51,104 nt of DNA from Lentisphaerota bacterium (GTDB taxonomy: Bacteria > Verrucomicrobiota > Kiritimatiellia > CAIQIC01 > Lenti-01). The notes beneath the pieces were generated by a model. It was not told the DNA's origin and did not search any database. It saw only the letters and a list, made by a program, of their open reading frames with translations. Position numbers and translations under genes: made by a program. The stretch covers positions 1 to 51,104 of the forward strand of contig JAAZFE010000047.1 in assembly GCA_012511885.1 (NCBI GenBank). Reading direction: 5' to 3'. This document shows, one piece after another, positions 8,535 through 16,374 of the stretch (the first letter of the stretch is position 1; every line of letters begins with the position of its first letter).

Positions 8535-9946
8535 GAAATACGAAAATTGTGTGCACCATCGGGCCGGCTTCGAGCAGTCGCGAGATGCTCGAGCGCCTGA
8601 TGGATGCGGGGATGAATGTGGTGCGGTTGAACTTTTCGCATGGCACGCGCGAGGATCATGCCGAAAAAATCGCCTTGATCCGGACTCTGGCGGCCGAGAA
8701 GGGGTTGCCCATTGCCATCTTGCAGGATTTGTCCGGGCCCAAGATCCGCACCGGTGTGTTTGCCGGAGGCCGCGTGGAGCTGGAGCCGGAGGACCGGTTC
8801 ACTCTGACCGCCCGGGATGTGCCCGGGGATCGGCGCGAGGTGAGCCTGACCTATGCGGAGCTGCCCAACGACGTGGAAGCGGGCGACACCCTGCTGCTGG
8901 CCGACGGGGCGCTCGAGATGCGGGTCGAGGAGGTGGCGGGGCCGGACATCCACTGCCGGGTCATTCTGGGCGGCGAACTCAGCAGCCACAAGGGCATCAA
9001 TCTGCCCTCGCGCAGCATTCGCGCGCCGATCCTGACGCCCAAGGATCGTCTGGATCTGGCGCTGGGGCTCAAGCTGGGGGTGGACTATGTGGCGTTGTCG
9101 TTTGTGCGCTCGGCGGCTGACATCGAGGATGCCCGGGCCACCATGCGCGAGTTCGGCGCCGAGCGGCCCATCATTGCCAAAATCGAGAAGCATGAGGCGC
9201 TCGACGAGCTGGATGCCATCATTGCCGCGGTGGACGGGGTGATGGTGGCGCGCGGGGACCTGGGCGTGGACATTCCGCCGGAAAAGGTGCCCACCGCCCA
9301 GCGTCTGATCATCGAAAAAGCCAATCTGGCGGGCAAACCGGTCATTACCGCCACCCAAATGCTCAAGAGCATGACCGACGCCCCCCGGCCCACGCGCGCC
9401 GAGGTGACCGACGTGACCAATGCGGTGCTCGAGGGCACCGACGCTGTCATGCTGTCGGAGGAAAGCGCGGTGGGCAAATATCCTGTCGAGGCGGTGCGCA
9501 CCATGGCGCGGATTGCGCTGGAGGCCGAGCAGGCCTTCCGTCGCGAGGCCTGGTGGCAGCGGCTGGCCCAACTGCGTCCAGCCGACACCGCCGAGGCCCT
9601 GACCCGCGCGGCCTGCAACCTGGCCGAGGCGATTGACGCCAGGGCGCTGCTGATTGCCACGGAATCCGGCACAACGGCACGCATGGCGGCCAAGGCGCGT
9701 CCGCGCCGACCCATTCTGGCGGCGACCATCACGCCAGAGGTCTTTCGCCAGTTGGCGCTGGTGCGCGCGGTGCAGCCCATGATGATTCCCGAGCAGGAGC
9801 TGCTGTCCAACCTGTTCCGGGAGATGCACCGCGCCGCCAAGGAGCTGGGCGTGGTCAAGCCGGGCGATACGGTGGTCTGCACCGCCGGTTTCCCGCCGGG
9901 CAAGACCGGCAGCAGTAACCTGATCAAGATTGAGACGGTGCCGTAG
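8531..9946 (+). CDS. pyk: pyruvate kinase
   Basis: This 471-aa enzyme converts phosphoenolpyruvate and ADP to pyruvate and ATP, the last step of glycolysis. It opens with TKIVCTIGPAS, followed by LNFSHG and the LQDLSGPKIRTG segment. The active-site signature IIAKIEKHEAL contains the catalytic Lys. MVARGDLGV binds the metal. The C-terminal allosteric domain starts near residue 340 and ends in a PGKTGSSNLIKI segment. Length is normal for a bacterial type. The motif usually read SGETA here reads SEESA, an uncommon but tolerable change. It is translationally coupled to the upstream HAD phosphatase. A GC hairpin follows the stop (about 9957-9972) without a T-run. Confidence 0.96.
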   Translation: MRNTKIVCTIGPASSSREMLERLMDAGMNVVRLNFSHGTREDHAEKIALIRTLAAEKGLPIAILQDLSGPKIRTGVFAGGRVELEPEDRFTLTARDVPGDRREVSLTYAELPNDVEAGDTLLLADGALEMRVEEVAGPDIHCRVILGGELSSHKGINLPSRSIRAPILTPKDRLDLALGLKLGVDYVALSFVRSAADIEDARATMREFGAERPIIAKIEKHEALDELDAIIAAVDGVMVARGDLGVDIPPEKVPTAQRLIIEKANLAGKPVITATQMLKSMTDAPRPTRAEVTDVTNAVLEGTDAVMLSEESAVGKYPVEAVRTMARIALEAEQAFRREAWWQRLAQLRPADTAEALTRAACNLAEAIDARALLIATESGTTARMAAKARPRRPILAATITPEVFRQLALVRAVQPMMIPEQELLSNLFREMHRAAKELGVVKPGDTVVCTAGFPPGKTGSSNLIKIETVP

Positions 9947-10251
9947 GCAAGGCCCCGCGGCTGCGCCGCGCAGACTACAGACGCGAGACCACAGACTGGA
10001 GGCTTGGGCAGGAAGAAAATGGGCCACCGAGAGGTGACCTTGTTGACCCTGTTGACCTTGTTGACGAAGACGGTTGCGGCTGCGCCGCGAGGGATGACTC
10101 TGCGGGGGAGGACAACTTTGGGTTGACTGGGCGATGGTTTGGCCTACTTTGACTGAAGACATAGGGCCTTGGAGGTCAATCAGGTCAACAAGGTCAATCA
10201 GGTCAACAAGGTTAATCAGGTCAAAAACAATGAGCCAAGGAGGAGGGCGTC
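9947..10251. repeat. spacer with 9-bp tandem repeats in opposite orientations
   Basis: The right part (10174-10227) is six 9-bp units of the form GGTCAANNA. The left part (10038-10065) is the same type of unit on the other strand. The two arms form an inverted repeat (10038-10065 against 10184-10211) matching at 25 of 28 positions. The roughly 118-base interior holds small GC hairpins (for example GCGGC-TGC-GCCGC near 10078-10091) and no ORF. The right arm ends 24 bases before the start of the truncated four-helix-bundle gene. Related units occur at 29488-29523 and near 32348. Confidence 0.75.
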
Positions 10252-10608
10252 ATGTCTGGGAGGTTTGACAAGCACGGGGGTTTTCGTCGGTTGCATTCTT
10301 TTACCTTGGCGACGATTGTCCAACTGGAGACGTTGAGTTTTTGTCGAAGATTTCTGACGTATAAGGCTCATGAAGGGGCGACGCGGTTTTATGACCCTCA
10401 AGGTCGGCAATATGACCAGATGACGCAGGCGGCGCGGAGCGGGCCTTGGGAATTGCGTGATTGCGGGAATGGGGAATGGGCGAGTTGTTATGACGTTTTT
10501 GGCGGTTTTTGGGGCGGGTTTGCGGGTGGCAGGGTAGGGACGCCTCGCCGAGGCGTCCGCGCTGTGTCCCGTCCATGCGGGACACAGCGAAGAAAAAAAA
10601 TGTTCTGA
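10252..10608 (+). pseudogene. four-helix-bundle (23S-IVS/S23-like) protein, truncated after the first half
   Basis: The first 65 or so residues resemble the four-helix-bundle family related to proteins encoded in 23S rRNA intervening sequences: KHGGFRRL, FCRRFL and QYDQMTQAARSG. In intact members, as I recall the family, AARSG continues into an RQNIxEGS-type segment and then two more helices. Here the frame runs instead into intergenic repeat sequence from about 10447 (GGGAATTGCGTGATTGCGGG) and then through the palindromic repeat at 10533. The start is well formed: AAGGAGGA lies seven bases before the ATG. I read it as a gene whose 3' half was replaced by repeats. A short two-helix product could still be made. 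Confidence 0.6.
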
Positions 10609-10719
10609 AACCATCCGCAAAACTTGATACTGTAACTTTCCGCGACCATCTTGGAAGTCCTTCTTTTTTTTGCCCCGCCTAACGGCGGGCCACGGACGCC
10701 TCGGCGATGCGTCCCTACC
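10533..10719. repeat. composite palindromic element with 27-bp inverted arms
   Basis: The arms 10533-10559 and 10693-10719 are reverse complements at 26 of 27 positions. Each arm is itself partly palindromic (GGACGCC-TCGCC-GAGGCGTCC type). Inside lie a perfect 12-bp hairpin (CGCTGTGTCCCG/CGGGACACAGCG, about 10559-10588), an A8 tract, a spacer, a T8 tract and another hairpin (CCCGCC-TAAC-GGCGGG). The whole unit could fold as one long cruciform. A diverged copy of the right arm is at 31906-31935. The function is unknown; it looks like a non-autonomous mobile or REP-type element. Confidence 0.75.
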
Positions 10720-10721
10720 TT

Positions 10722-10800
10722 GGGAACAGCCACACGGACGAACACTGACGGACATCCCGTCCCGCGCGTGCGGGACGGGACAGGCGGACGCTGAGGGATT
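10722..10800 (+). repeat. ACACGGAC dispersed repeat, diverged copy a
   Basis: It begins GGGAACAGCCACACGGAC, as do the copies near 29.6, 31.5, 32.0 and 32.4 kb. The middle is interrupted by a perfect 10-bp hairpin (CCCGTCCCGC/GCGGGACGGG, about 10755-10779), followed by GGCGGACGCTG. It directly abuts the composite palindrome at 10533-10719. Confidence 0.6.
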
Positions 10801-10924
10801 TTGGGGATTGCGGGAATGGGCGAGTTGTCGGGTTCGGGTTGCCAGCGGGGGGGGCGGGCGGGTATGGTGGGGCGGTCTGATGCTTGGGGCATCGTTGGAT
10901 CATGTATAGAAAGGAAGGCCGCCG

Positions 10925-11338
10925 ATGGCCATGATACCCGATTTGCAGTCGTCGCTGCTGTGCGATGACGTGCGCCAGGAGAAATCCGGCAAATTCATTT
11001 TGATAGGTCTGTTTGATTCGCTGGGGGCGCCCACGTTTCCGTTCCGGCATCCGCGCCAGTTTTTGGTGACGCGCTGGTGTTCGGGGGAGGGTGAGTTCCA
11101 GCAGCATACGCGTATTTTGCGGCCGGACATGGCCACGCTGGTGGCCGAGGGCAAGCGGATTCCGGTCAAATTGCCGCATGTGGAGGCCACGGCCACCAAT
11201 GTTGAGCTGTTCCTCAACCTTGAATTCCACCAGGCCGGCACCCACTGGGTGGAGGTTCTGCTGAACGACGACATCAAGATCCGTTTCCCTCTGCGGGTGA
11301 TGGATGTCAATCCGTCGAGGCAGGACAGCCCGTTCTGA
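10925..11338 (+). CDS. small conserved protein resembling DUF6941
   Basis: This 137-aa protein has no signal peptide or membrane segment. Its opening LLCDDVRQEKSGKFILIGLFD, followed by FPFRHPRQFLVTRW, resembles DUF6941 proteins, which are small predicted beta-rich proteins of unknown function. The start ATG has GGAAGG seven bases upstream. It stands alone between repeat-rich spacer and hypC, on the same strand. I can name no partner or reaction. The family name is from memory of the pattern. Confidence 0.6.
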   Translation: MAMIPDLQSSLLCDDVRQEKSGKFILIGLFDSLGAPTFPFRHPRQFLVTRWCSGEGEFQQHTRILRPDMATLVAEGKRIPVKLPHVEATATNVELFLNLEFHQAGTHWVEVLLNDDIKIRFPLRVMDVNPSRQDSPF

Positions 11339-11394
11339 CCGGAGCCGGGCATGAAGAGGGCTGATTCTGGCTGCCGTCCGGGAGGGGGCGCGTA

Positions 11395-11625
11395 ATGTGC
11401 CTGGCCATTCCGGGACGCCTGGTCGAGATTGCCGGGGGCGAGGGTCTTGAACGGCGCGGCACGGTGGACTTTGGCGGGGTGCGGCAGGAGGTCTCGCTGG
11501 CCTATCTTCCGGAGGCCCAGCCGGGCGAGTATGTTCTCGTGCACGTGGGCTTTGCCATCACGTTGCTGGACACCGCCGAAGCCGAGCGCATCCTGCGGGA
11601 GCTGCGCGAGCTGGAACTTGGTTGA
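11395..11625 (+). CDS. hypC: HypC/HupF-family hydrogenase maturation chaperone
   Basis: This 76-aa protein starts MCLAIPGRLVEI, the HypC hallmark. Cys2 is the residue that contacts HypD and the iron centre during [NiFe]-hydrogenase cofactor assembly. The rest is the usual small OB-like fold (VDFGGVRQEVSL, YVLVHVGFAI) with a C-terminal helix, and the length is typical. A GGAGG-type site precedes the ATG. No hydrogenase or hypA/B/D/E/F gene is in the window, so it is either an orphan copy or works with genes elsewhere. hemW starts 11 bases after its stop. Confidence 0.92.
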   Translation: MCLAIPGRLVEIAGGEGLERRGTVDFGGVRQEVSLAYLPEAQPGEYVLVHVGFAITLLDTAEAERILRELRELELG

Positions 11626-11635
11626 GGCGGCGGCG

Positions 11636-12751
11636 GTGAACACCCCAGGCCAGACAGCGACCGGCCCGGGGTTGTACATCCATGTGCCGGTTTGCGCCAG
11701 CCAGTGCGCCTATTGCGCGTTTTTCTCGATGGCTCCGGCGCGGGAGCTGGTGGCGGCCTGGCTGGCGGGCATCCGGCGCGACCTGAGCGAACTGCCGGAC
11801 GGCTTCGCCCCCGCCACGGTCTATATCGGCGGGGGCACCCCCACCGCGCTGGAGGAGGAGGAGCTGGCCCGCCTGTTCGAGCTGCTGGCCGGGCATGTCG
11901 AGTTGGGCGGGGCGGGCGAATGGAGTTGCGAGGTCAACCCCGGCTCCCTCACCTCCGCCAAGGCGGAGCTGCTGCGCGCCGCCGGGGTGAACCGGCTGTC
12001 CATTGGTGCGCAATCCTTCCACCCGGACACGCTGCGGCTGCTGGGGCGCGGCCACCACGCGGACGACACGCGCGCCAGCGTCGAACTGGCCCGGCAGGCG
12101 GGCTTCCGGCACATTGCTCTCGATCTGATCTACGGCGTGCCGGGGGTCACCGCCGCCATGTTCGCGGCGGACCTCGAGGCGGCGTTGGCGCTCGAGCCCG
12201 AGCACATCTCGTGCTATTGCCTCGAAATCGAACCCGGCACCCCCTTCAGCCGGCGGGCCGCCGCCGGCGAGCTGGCGATTGACGAAGCCGAACAGCGCCG
12301 TCAGTTTGAATTGTCCCGCCGGGTGCTGACCGCCGCCGGTCTGGGCCACTACGAAATCTCGAACTTCACGCTGCCCGGGCGGGAGTGCCGGCACAACGGG
12401 CTCTATTGGTCGGGCGGCGAATACCTCGGCATTGGGCCGGCCGCCCACTCGCACTGGCGGGGCAAGCGCTGGGGGCACACCGAGGAGCTGCCCGAATGGT
12501 CCCGCGCGTTCGAGGAGACCCTCGAGCCCGCCGCTAAAGCCCGCGAGACGCTTGTGATGGGGCTGCGGCGCATCGCCGGCTGGAACCGGCGGGAGTTCCG
12601 CGCCGCCACGGGCTTCGAGATCAACGACCTGCGCGGGCCGGAAATCGCGCGCCTCGCGGCCGACGGGTTGCTCGTCGAAACGCAAGAGAGCCTCCGCCTG
12701 GCTGACGACGCTCTTTTCATCAGCGATACTGTCTTTGCCGAGCTGGTTTGA
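11636..12751 (+). CDS. hemW: HemW-like radical SAM protein
   Basis: The start is taken as the GTG at 11636, giving about 371 aa. The frame is open further upstream, but that stretch overlaps hypC. The radical SAM cluster motif CxxxCxxC is at Cys20, Cys24 and Cys27 (CASQCAYC), followed by F as in HemW. GGGTPT (65-70) is the SAM-binding glycine motif. EVNPGSLT, RLSIGAQSF and GVPG segments follow, then the HemW C-terminal domain. HemW proteins are heme chaperones formerly annotated as oxygen-independent coproporphyrinogen oxidase; the extra Cys of true HemN is not present at the N-terminus. It is close behind hypC on the same strand. Confidence 0.9.
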   Translation: MNTPGQTATGPGLYIHVPVCASQCAYCAFFSMAPARELVAAWLAGIRRDLSELPDGFAPATVYIGGGTPTALEEEELARLFELLAGHVELGGAGEWSCEVNPGSLTSAKAELLRAAGVNRLSIGAQSFHPDTLRLLGRGHHADDTRASVELARQAGFRHIALDLIYGVPGVTAAMFAADLEAALALEPEHISCYCLEIEPGTPFSRRAAAGELAIDEAEQRRQFELSRRVLTAAGLGHYEISNFTLPGRECRHNGLYWSGGEYLGIGPAAHSHWRGKRWGHTEELPEWSRAFEETLEPAAKARETLVMGLRRIAGWNRREFRAATGFEINDLRGPEIARLAADGLLVETQESLRLADDALFISDTVFAELV

Positions 12752-12771
12752 GCCGCTGGGGCGGGGGGGAG

Positions 12772-12791
12772 GGGAATTGCGTGATTGCGGG
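12772..12791. repeat. second copy of a 20-bp spacer repeat
   Basis: GGGAATTGCGTGATTGCGGG here is identical over all 20 bases to 10448-10467. A shorter related stretch is at 10806-10828. It lies in the short convergent spacer between hemW and the TPR lipoprotein gene. Confidence 0.6.
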
Positions 12792-12818
12792 GATGCGTGA
12801 TTGGGCGATTGGGGCGGG

Positions 12819-14054
12819 TCAGGGCGGGGTGGCAGGGCGGCCGCGGAGGGCGGGGAGCTGGGTGAGGATGTCGCGGGGGAAGCGGTAGGAGGGGAAGGCG
12901 CGCCGGCGTTGTTCGGCGACTTGCAGGGCGAGGTCCTGGCGGCTGTTGGCGATCCAGGCGCGGGTGAGCTGGTCCATGATGGCGATTTGGACTTCGGGGG
13001 AGTGCTGGAGGGAGTTGGCCCAGGCGAGTTCGAGGTAGTGGGCGGCTTTGGGGGCGTCGCCGACGCGCAGGTTGATGGAGCCCATGGTTTCGAGGATGAG
13101 CGGGTTTTTGGGGTCGAGACGGTGGGCCTTGGTGGCGTGGCGCAGGGCGGTGAGGAGTTCGTCGTTGCACTGGAGCATGGCGTAGGCGAGGTTGTTGAGC
13201 ACGGCGGGGTTGTCGGGGGCGAGTTCGAGGGCTTTGAGGAGGAGGCAGCGGGCGTCGTGATAGCGCTTTTTGCGGAAGAGGATGGTGGCTTGGCCGAGGA
13301 TGGCGTTGATGTCAGTGGTGTCGAGGGCGGTTTCTTCGGCGGCGGTGTAGGCGGCCCGGGCCTTGCGGTAGGCGCCGCGCTGGAGCCAGAAGTCGGCCAG
13401 GGCGAGCTGCTGCTCGCGGGCGAGCTGGAGGCAGCGGGCGGCGTTGGGGCTGATGAGGAGCAGGGCGGCCTGTTTGAGGGGCTCGCGCCGGGAGAAGAAG
13501 TCGCTTTCGGCGATGGTGTGGCGGACGCCGGCGCCGTCGAGGAGTTGGAGGCAGGCGGTTTCACGGTTCCAGGAGACGGGGATCATGGGGTCGGCGACGG
13601 CATAGCGTTTGTCCGGGTGGGGCATCATGATGAGCAGGGGGCGCTTGTTGAGGAAGGCGCGCTCGAGCAGAACGGGGTCGGCTTTGACGGCCATGAGGAC
13701 GCGCTGGCGGTTTTGCGCGGCGCGCCGCAGATGGTTGCGGTCCATGTGGCCCCGGGGCGCGCAGTGGGGGATGATCTGCTCGAGTTCGTCGGGGCGCAGG
13801 CGCAACTTGTTGGCGCGGAAGAAGGCGTCGAGGATGGCGCGCTCGGAGCGGGTGTGGTCGCCGGTGATGGCGGGGGTGGGACGGAGGGCGTGGTGGGGGG
13901 GGGGCTTGGGGGCGGTGGCGCAGCCGGCGAGGGCCAGGAGCGCGAGCGGCGCGAGAAGGCGAGCGGAACGGATATATACAGGGCGGCCCGGGCCGGCCTT
14001 GGGATGGGGGCGACGAGGGGGGGGGCTAGCGCAAACGTGTACGGTCAAGCACAT
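12819..14054 (-). CDS. TPR lipoprotein with a degenerate C39-peptidase-like domain
   Basis: This 411-aa protein has a long basic n-region, then LLAPLALLALAGC with a lipobox Cys at residue 45, so it should be anchored in a membrane. Residues about 70-190 have the outline of a C39-like cysteine peptidase domain (a helix, then LRRAAQNRQ, then a RYAVADP strand). The catalytic Cys and His positions appear to be replaced, so I expect no protease activity. Residues 205-380 are TPR-like helical repeats (ALELAPDNPAVLNNLAYAML, HRLDPKNPLILETMGSINL). The outline recalls PA2778-type proteins. The chosen ATG overlaps the preceding gene by 29 bases; a later non-ATG start cannot be excluded. Confidence 0.7.
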   Translation of the reverse strand: MCLTVHVCASPPPRRPHPKAGPGRPVYIRSARLLAPLALLALAGCATAPKPPPHHALRPTPAITGDHTRSERAILDAFFRANKLRLRPDELEQIIPHCAPRGHMDRNHLRRAAQNRQRVLMAVKADPVLLERAFLNKRPLLIMMPHPDKRYAVADPMIPVSWNRETACLQLLDGAGVRHTIAESDFFSRREPLKQAALLLISPNAARCLQLAREQQLALADFWLQRGAYRKARAAYTAAEETALDTTDINAILGQATILFRKKRYHDARCLLLKALELAPDNPAVLNNLAYAMLQCNDELLTALRHATKAHRLDPKNPLILETMGSINLRVGDAPKAAHYLELAWANSLQHSPEVQIAIMDQLTRAWIANSRQDLALQVAEQRRRAFPSYRFPRDILTQLPALRGRPATPP

Positions 14055-14328
14055 CGAAGATGCCCGGGGTGCCTTTCAGGATTTGGACGGCGCGCTGGCG
14101 GACGGCCCGGTCGGGCACGACGCCGTGCAGGGTGGCCATGCCGTTGTGGACGCTGACGCTGAGCGTGGCGGCGGCGGTCATGGTGTCGCTGTTGAGGCGG
14201 CTGGTGGCGAGGGCGGCGATGTCTTCGTCGGTGACAGGTTCGGAACTCCACGCGCCGTCCTGCCAGGAGGCGCAGCCCAACAGGGCGGTCAACAGGCCGA
14301 GGATTGCAAGCAGGCGGAGTTTTTTCAT
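14026..14328 (-). CDS. BON-domain lipoprotein
   Basis: The start is set at the ATG at 14328 (MKKLRLLAILGLL) because the signal peptide begins there; 100 aa. The lipobox is LLGC with Cys19. Residues about 34-98 form a BON domain: DEDIAALATSRLNSD, then LSVSVHNGMATLHGVV, then AVQILKGTPGIFDVLDR. BON domains bind phospholipid or other envelope surfaces and occur in OsmY and DolP. The TPR lipoprotein gene starts within its last codons, so the pair is probably an envelope operon. The residues upstream of 14328 in the same frame look non-coding. Confidence 0.85.
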   Translation of the reverse strand: MKKLRLLAILGLLTALLGCASWQDGAWSSEPVTDEDIAALATSRLNSDTMTAAATLSVSVHNGMATLHGVVPDRAVRQRAVQILKGTPGIFDVLDRTRLR

Positions 14329-14464
14329 GGGTGTTTCCAGGTTGTTGGTGATGCGGGGCCGGTTGGACGACGCCTTCATCTTTTCATCATAGGACAACCG
14401 GGGCGGGGTGTCAATTTGATCGGAACGATTGCCAGAGGGCCGGCGTGTTTGCTAGAGTGGACGC

Positions 14465-15457
14465 ATGGAGCAGAAGACTTCCTATACCGTCAAGTTGTCC
14501 CCCGAGCAGATGCAGGCTGCGGCCGCTTTGCTGCGGGAGGGCAATTACCGTCCGCGCGAGGTGCCCTATGCCCTGGCGGCGGGGGCGCGCGAGGACTGCA
14601 ACATCGTGCTGTACAAGAGCGGCAAGTGCCTGGTGCAGGGCAAGGGGGCCGCGGACTGGATCCGGTTCGTGCTCGAGCCGCAGGTGCTGCACGAGGCGCG
14701 GCTGGACTATGAGGATGTGCTGAATCCGGAGTCGGTGGCGCCGCACATCGGGGTGGACGAAAGTGGCAAGGGCGATTTCTTCGGCCCGATGGTGATTGCG
14801 GCGGTCTATGTGGACGAGGCCATTGCCAAGGATTTCAAGGCGATGAACGTGCGCGACAGCAAGGTGATCACCAGCGACAAGGTGGTGCAGGCGCTGGCGC
14901 AGAAAATCCGCAAGCGCCTCGGGAGGCGGTTCAGCGTGGTGGCGGTGGGCCCGGCGGCCTACAACCGGCTGCACGGCAGCATGGGCACGGTCAACCGCAT
15001 CCTGGCGTGGGGCCATGCCAAGGTGATCGAGAACCTGCTCGAGGTGGTGCCGAACTGTCCGCGCGCGCTCAGCGACCAGTTCGGGCCGGAGCAGCAGATC
15101 CTGCGCGCTCTGCAGCAGAAGGGGCGCAAGATCAAACTCGAGCAGCGGCACCGCGCGGAAAGCGATGTCGCCGTGGCGGCGGCATCCATTCTGGCGCGGG
15201 CGGCCTTTTTGAGCGGCTTGGAAAAACTGGGCGAGAAGGTCGAGATGACGCTGCCGAAGGGGGCCTCGGCCAAGGTGCGCGAGGCGGCGACGGAGCTGGT
15301 CGGGAAGCATGGCGGCGCCATGCTGCTCGAGGTGGCGAAGTGCCACTTCAAGACCACGGATGATGTTCTGGCGGCGCTGGGCAAGACGCGCGAGAGCGAA
15401 GGGCTGCCCGCCGCGCCCGAGCGCAAGCCCTATGTGCCGCGCAAGCGATCGCCATGA
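14465..15457 (+). CDS. rnhC: ribonuclease HIII
   Basis: This 330-aa enzyme cuts the RNA strand of RNA-DNA hybrids. The N-terminal 80 residues are the TBP-like hybrid-binding domain specific to RNase HIII (YTVKLSPEQMQAAAALL). The catalytic domain opens with IGVDESGKGDFFGPMV: Asp98 and Glu99 are the first two acidic metal ligands, and the GKGDFFGP wording separates HIII from HII. DSK (131-133) and an AESDVAVAAASILARA segment complete the site. A tail of 40 residues is basic and proline-rich. It overlaps the following FAH-family gene by ATGA. RNase HIII is common in Firmicutes and parts of the PVC group. Confidence 0.95.
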   Translation: MEQKTSYTVKLSPEQMQAAAALLREGNYRPREVPYALAAGAREDCNIVLYKSGKCLVQGKGAADWIRFVLEPQVLHEARLDYEDVLNPESVAPHIGVDESGKGDFFGPMVIAAVYVDEAIAKDFKAMNVRDSKVITSDKVVQALAQKIRKRLGRRFSVVAVGPAAYNRLHGSMGTVNRILAWGHAKVIENLLEVVPNCPRALSDQFGPEQQILRALQQKGRKIKLEQRHRAESDVAVAAASILARAAFLSGLEKLGEKVEMTLPKGASAKVREAATELVGKHGGAMLLEVAKCHFKTTDDVLAALGKTRESEGLPAAPERKPYVPRKRSP

Positions 15458-16320
15458 AACTGGTGCGTTACGGACAGCCCGGGCGCGAGCGGCCCGGCAT
15501 TTGGCTGGAGGCCGCCGGCGCGGATGCCGCGCGCATTGTGGATGTGCGCGGGATGGCGTTTGACATCGAGGACTACAACGCCCGCTTCTGGCGGACGCAC
15601 GGCTTGGAGCGCTTGCGGGGGTTGCTGGCGGAGGAGGGGCTGAAGACGCTGGCGGCGGACGGGGTGCGCCTCGGGCCGCCGGTGCCGCCGCCCCGCCGGC
15701 TGATTTGCCTGGGCAAGAATTATCGCGACCACGCGGAGGAGTTCGATGCCCGCGTGCCGGCCCAGCCGATTTATTTTGCCAAGAACCCGGGCGCTCTCTG
15801 CGGGCCGGCCGACGAGATCCGGCTGCGTCCGGGGGCGCGGGCGGACGCGGAGGTGGAGCTGGCGGTGGTGATCGGCAGGCCGGCGCGCGCGGTGGCCGAA
15901 GAGGACGCGTTGGACCATGTGGCGGGCTACACGATTCTGAACGACGTGACCGACCGCGATCTGCAGGCCGAGCGCGACCAGTGGTTTCTGGGCAAGTCGG
16001 CGGACACTTTCGGGCCGCTGGGCCCCTGGCTGGTGACGACCGACGAGCTGCCGGATCCGCAGGCGCTGGGGCTGCGCCAGCGCGTCAATGAACTGGTGCT
16101 GCAGGACAGCCATACGGAGCGGATGCTTTTCGGAGTCGCGCGGATTTTGGCGGACCTGACCCACGTGCTGACGCTCGAGCCGGGCGACATTATTTCCACC
16201 GGCACGCCGGGGGGCATCGGTTCGGCGCGCCGGCCGCCGGTCTGGCTGCGGGACGGCGACGTGGTCGAGTGCGAAATAGATGGAGTGGGCCGCTTGCGCA
16301 ACCGCGTGAGGATGGAGTAG
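15454..16320 (+). CDS. fumarylacetoacetate hydrolase-family protein
   Basis: This 288-aa protein has an N-terminal beta domain (LVRYGQPGRERPGIWL) and the FAH catalytic fold from about residue 85: LICLGKNYRDHAEE, then IYFAKNP, then DAEVELAVVIGR with the acidic metal ligands. GYTILNDVTDRDLQ and DIISTGTPGGIG are family signatures. Members act on beta-diketo or acylpyruvate substrates; the group includes acylpyruvases, oxaloacetate decarboxylases and HpcE-like enzymes. The exact substrate cannot be set from sequence. It is translationally coupled to rnhC, a pairing I cannot explain functionally. Confidence 0.9.
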   Translation: MKLVRYGQPGRERPGIWLEAAGADAARIVDVRGMAFDIEDYNARFWRTHGLERLRGLLAEEGLKTLAADGVRLGPPVPPPRRLICLGKNYRDHAEEFDARVPAQPIYFAKNPGALCGPADEIRLRPGARADAEVELAVVIGRPARAVAEEDALDHVAGYTILNDVTDRDLQAERDQWFLGKSADTFGPLGPWLVTTDELPDPQALGLRQRVNELVLQDSHTERMLFGVARILADLTHVLTLEPGDIISTGTPGGIGSARRPPVWLRDGDVVECEIDGVGRLRNRVRME

Positions 16321-16374
16321 TGTTGGGGGGCGGCCCCGGCGGGCCGCTTAAACACTGAACAAAAGGACATGAAC

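Noticed and set aside
9957-9972. Terminator after pyk
   Set aside because: A GC hairpin is present but no T-run follows on the plus strand.
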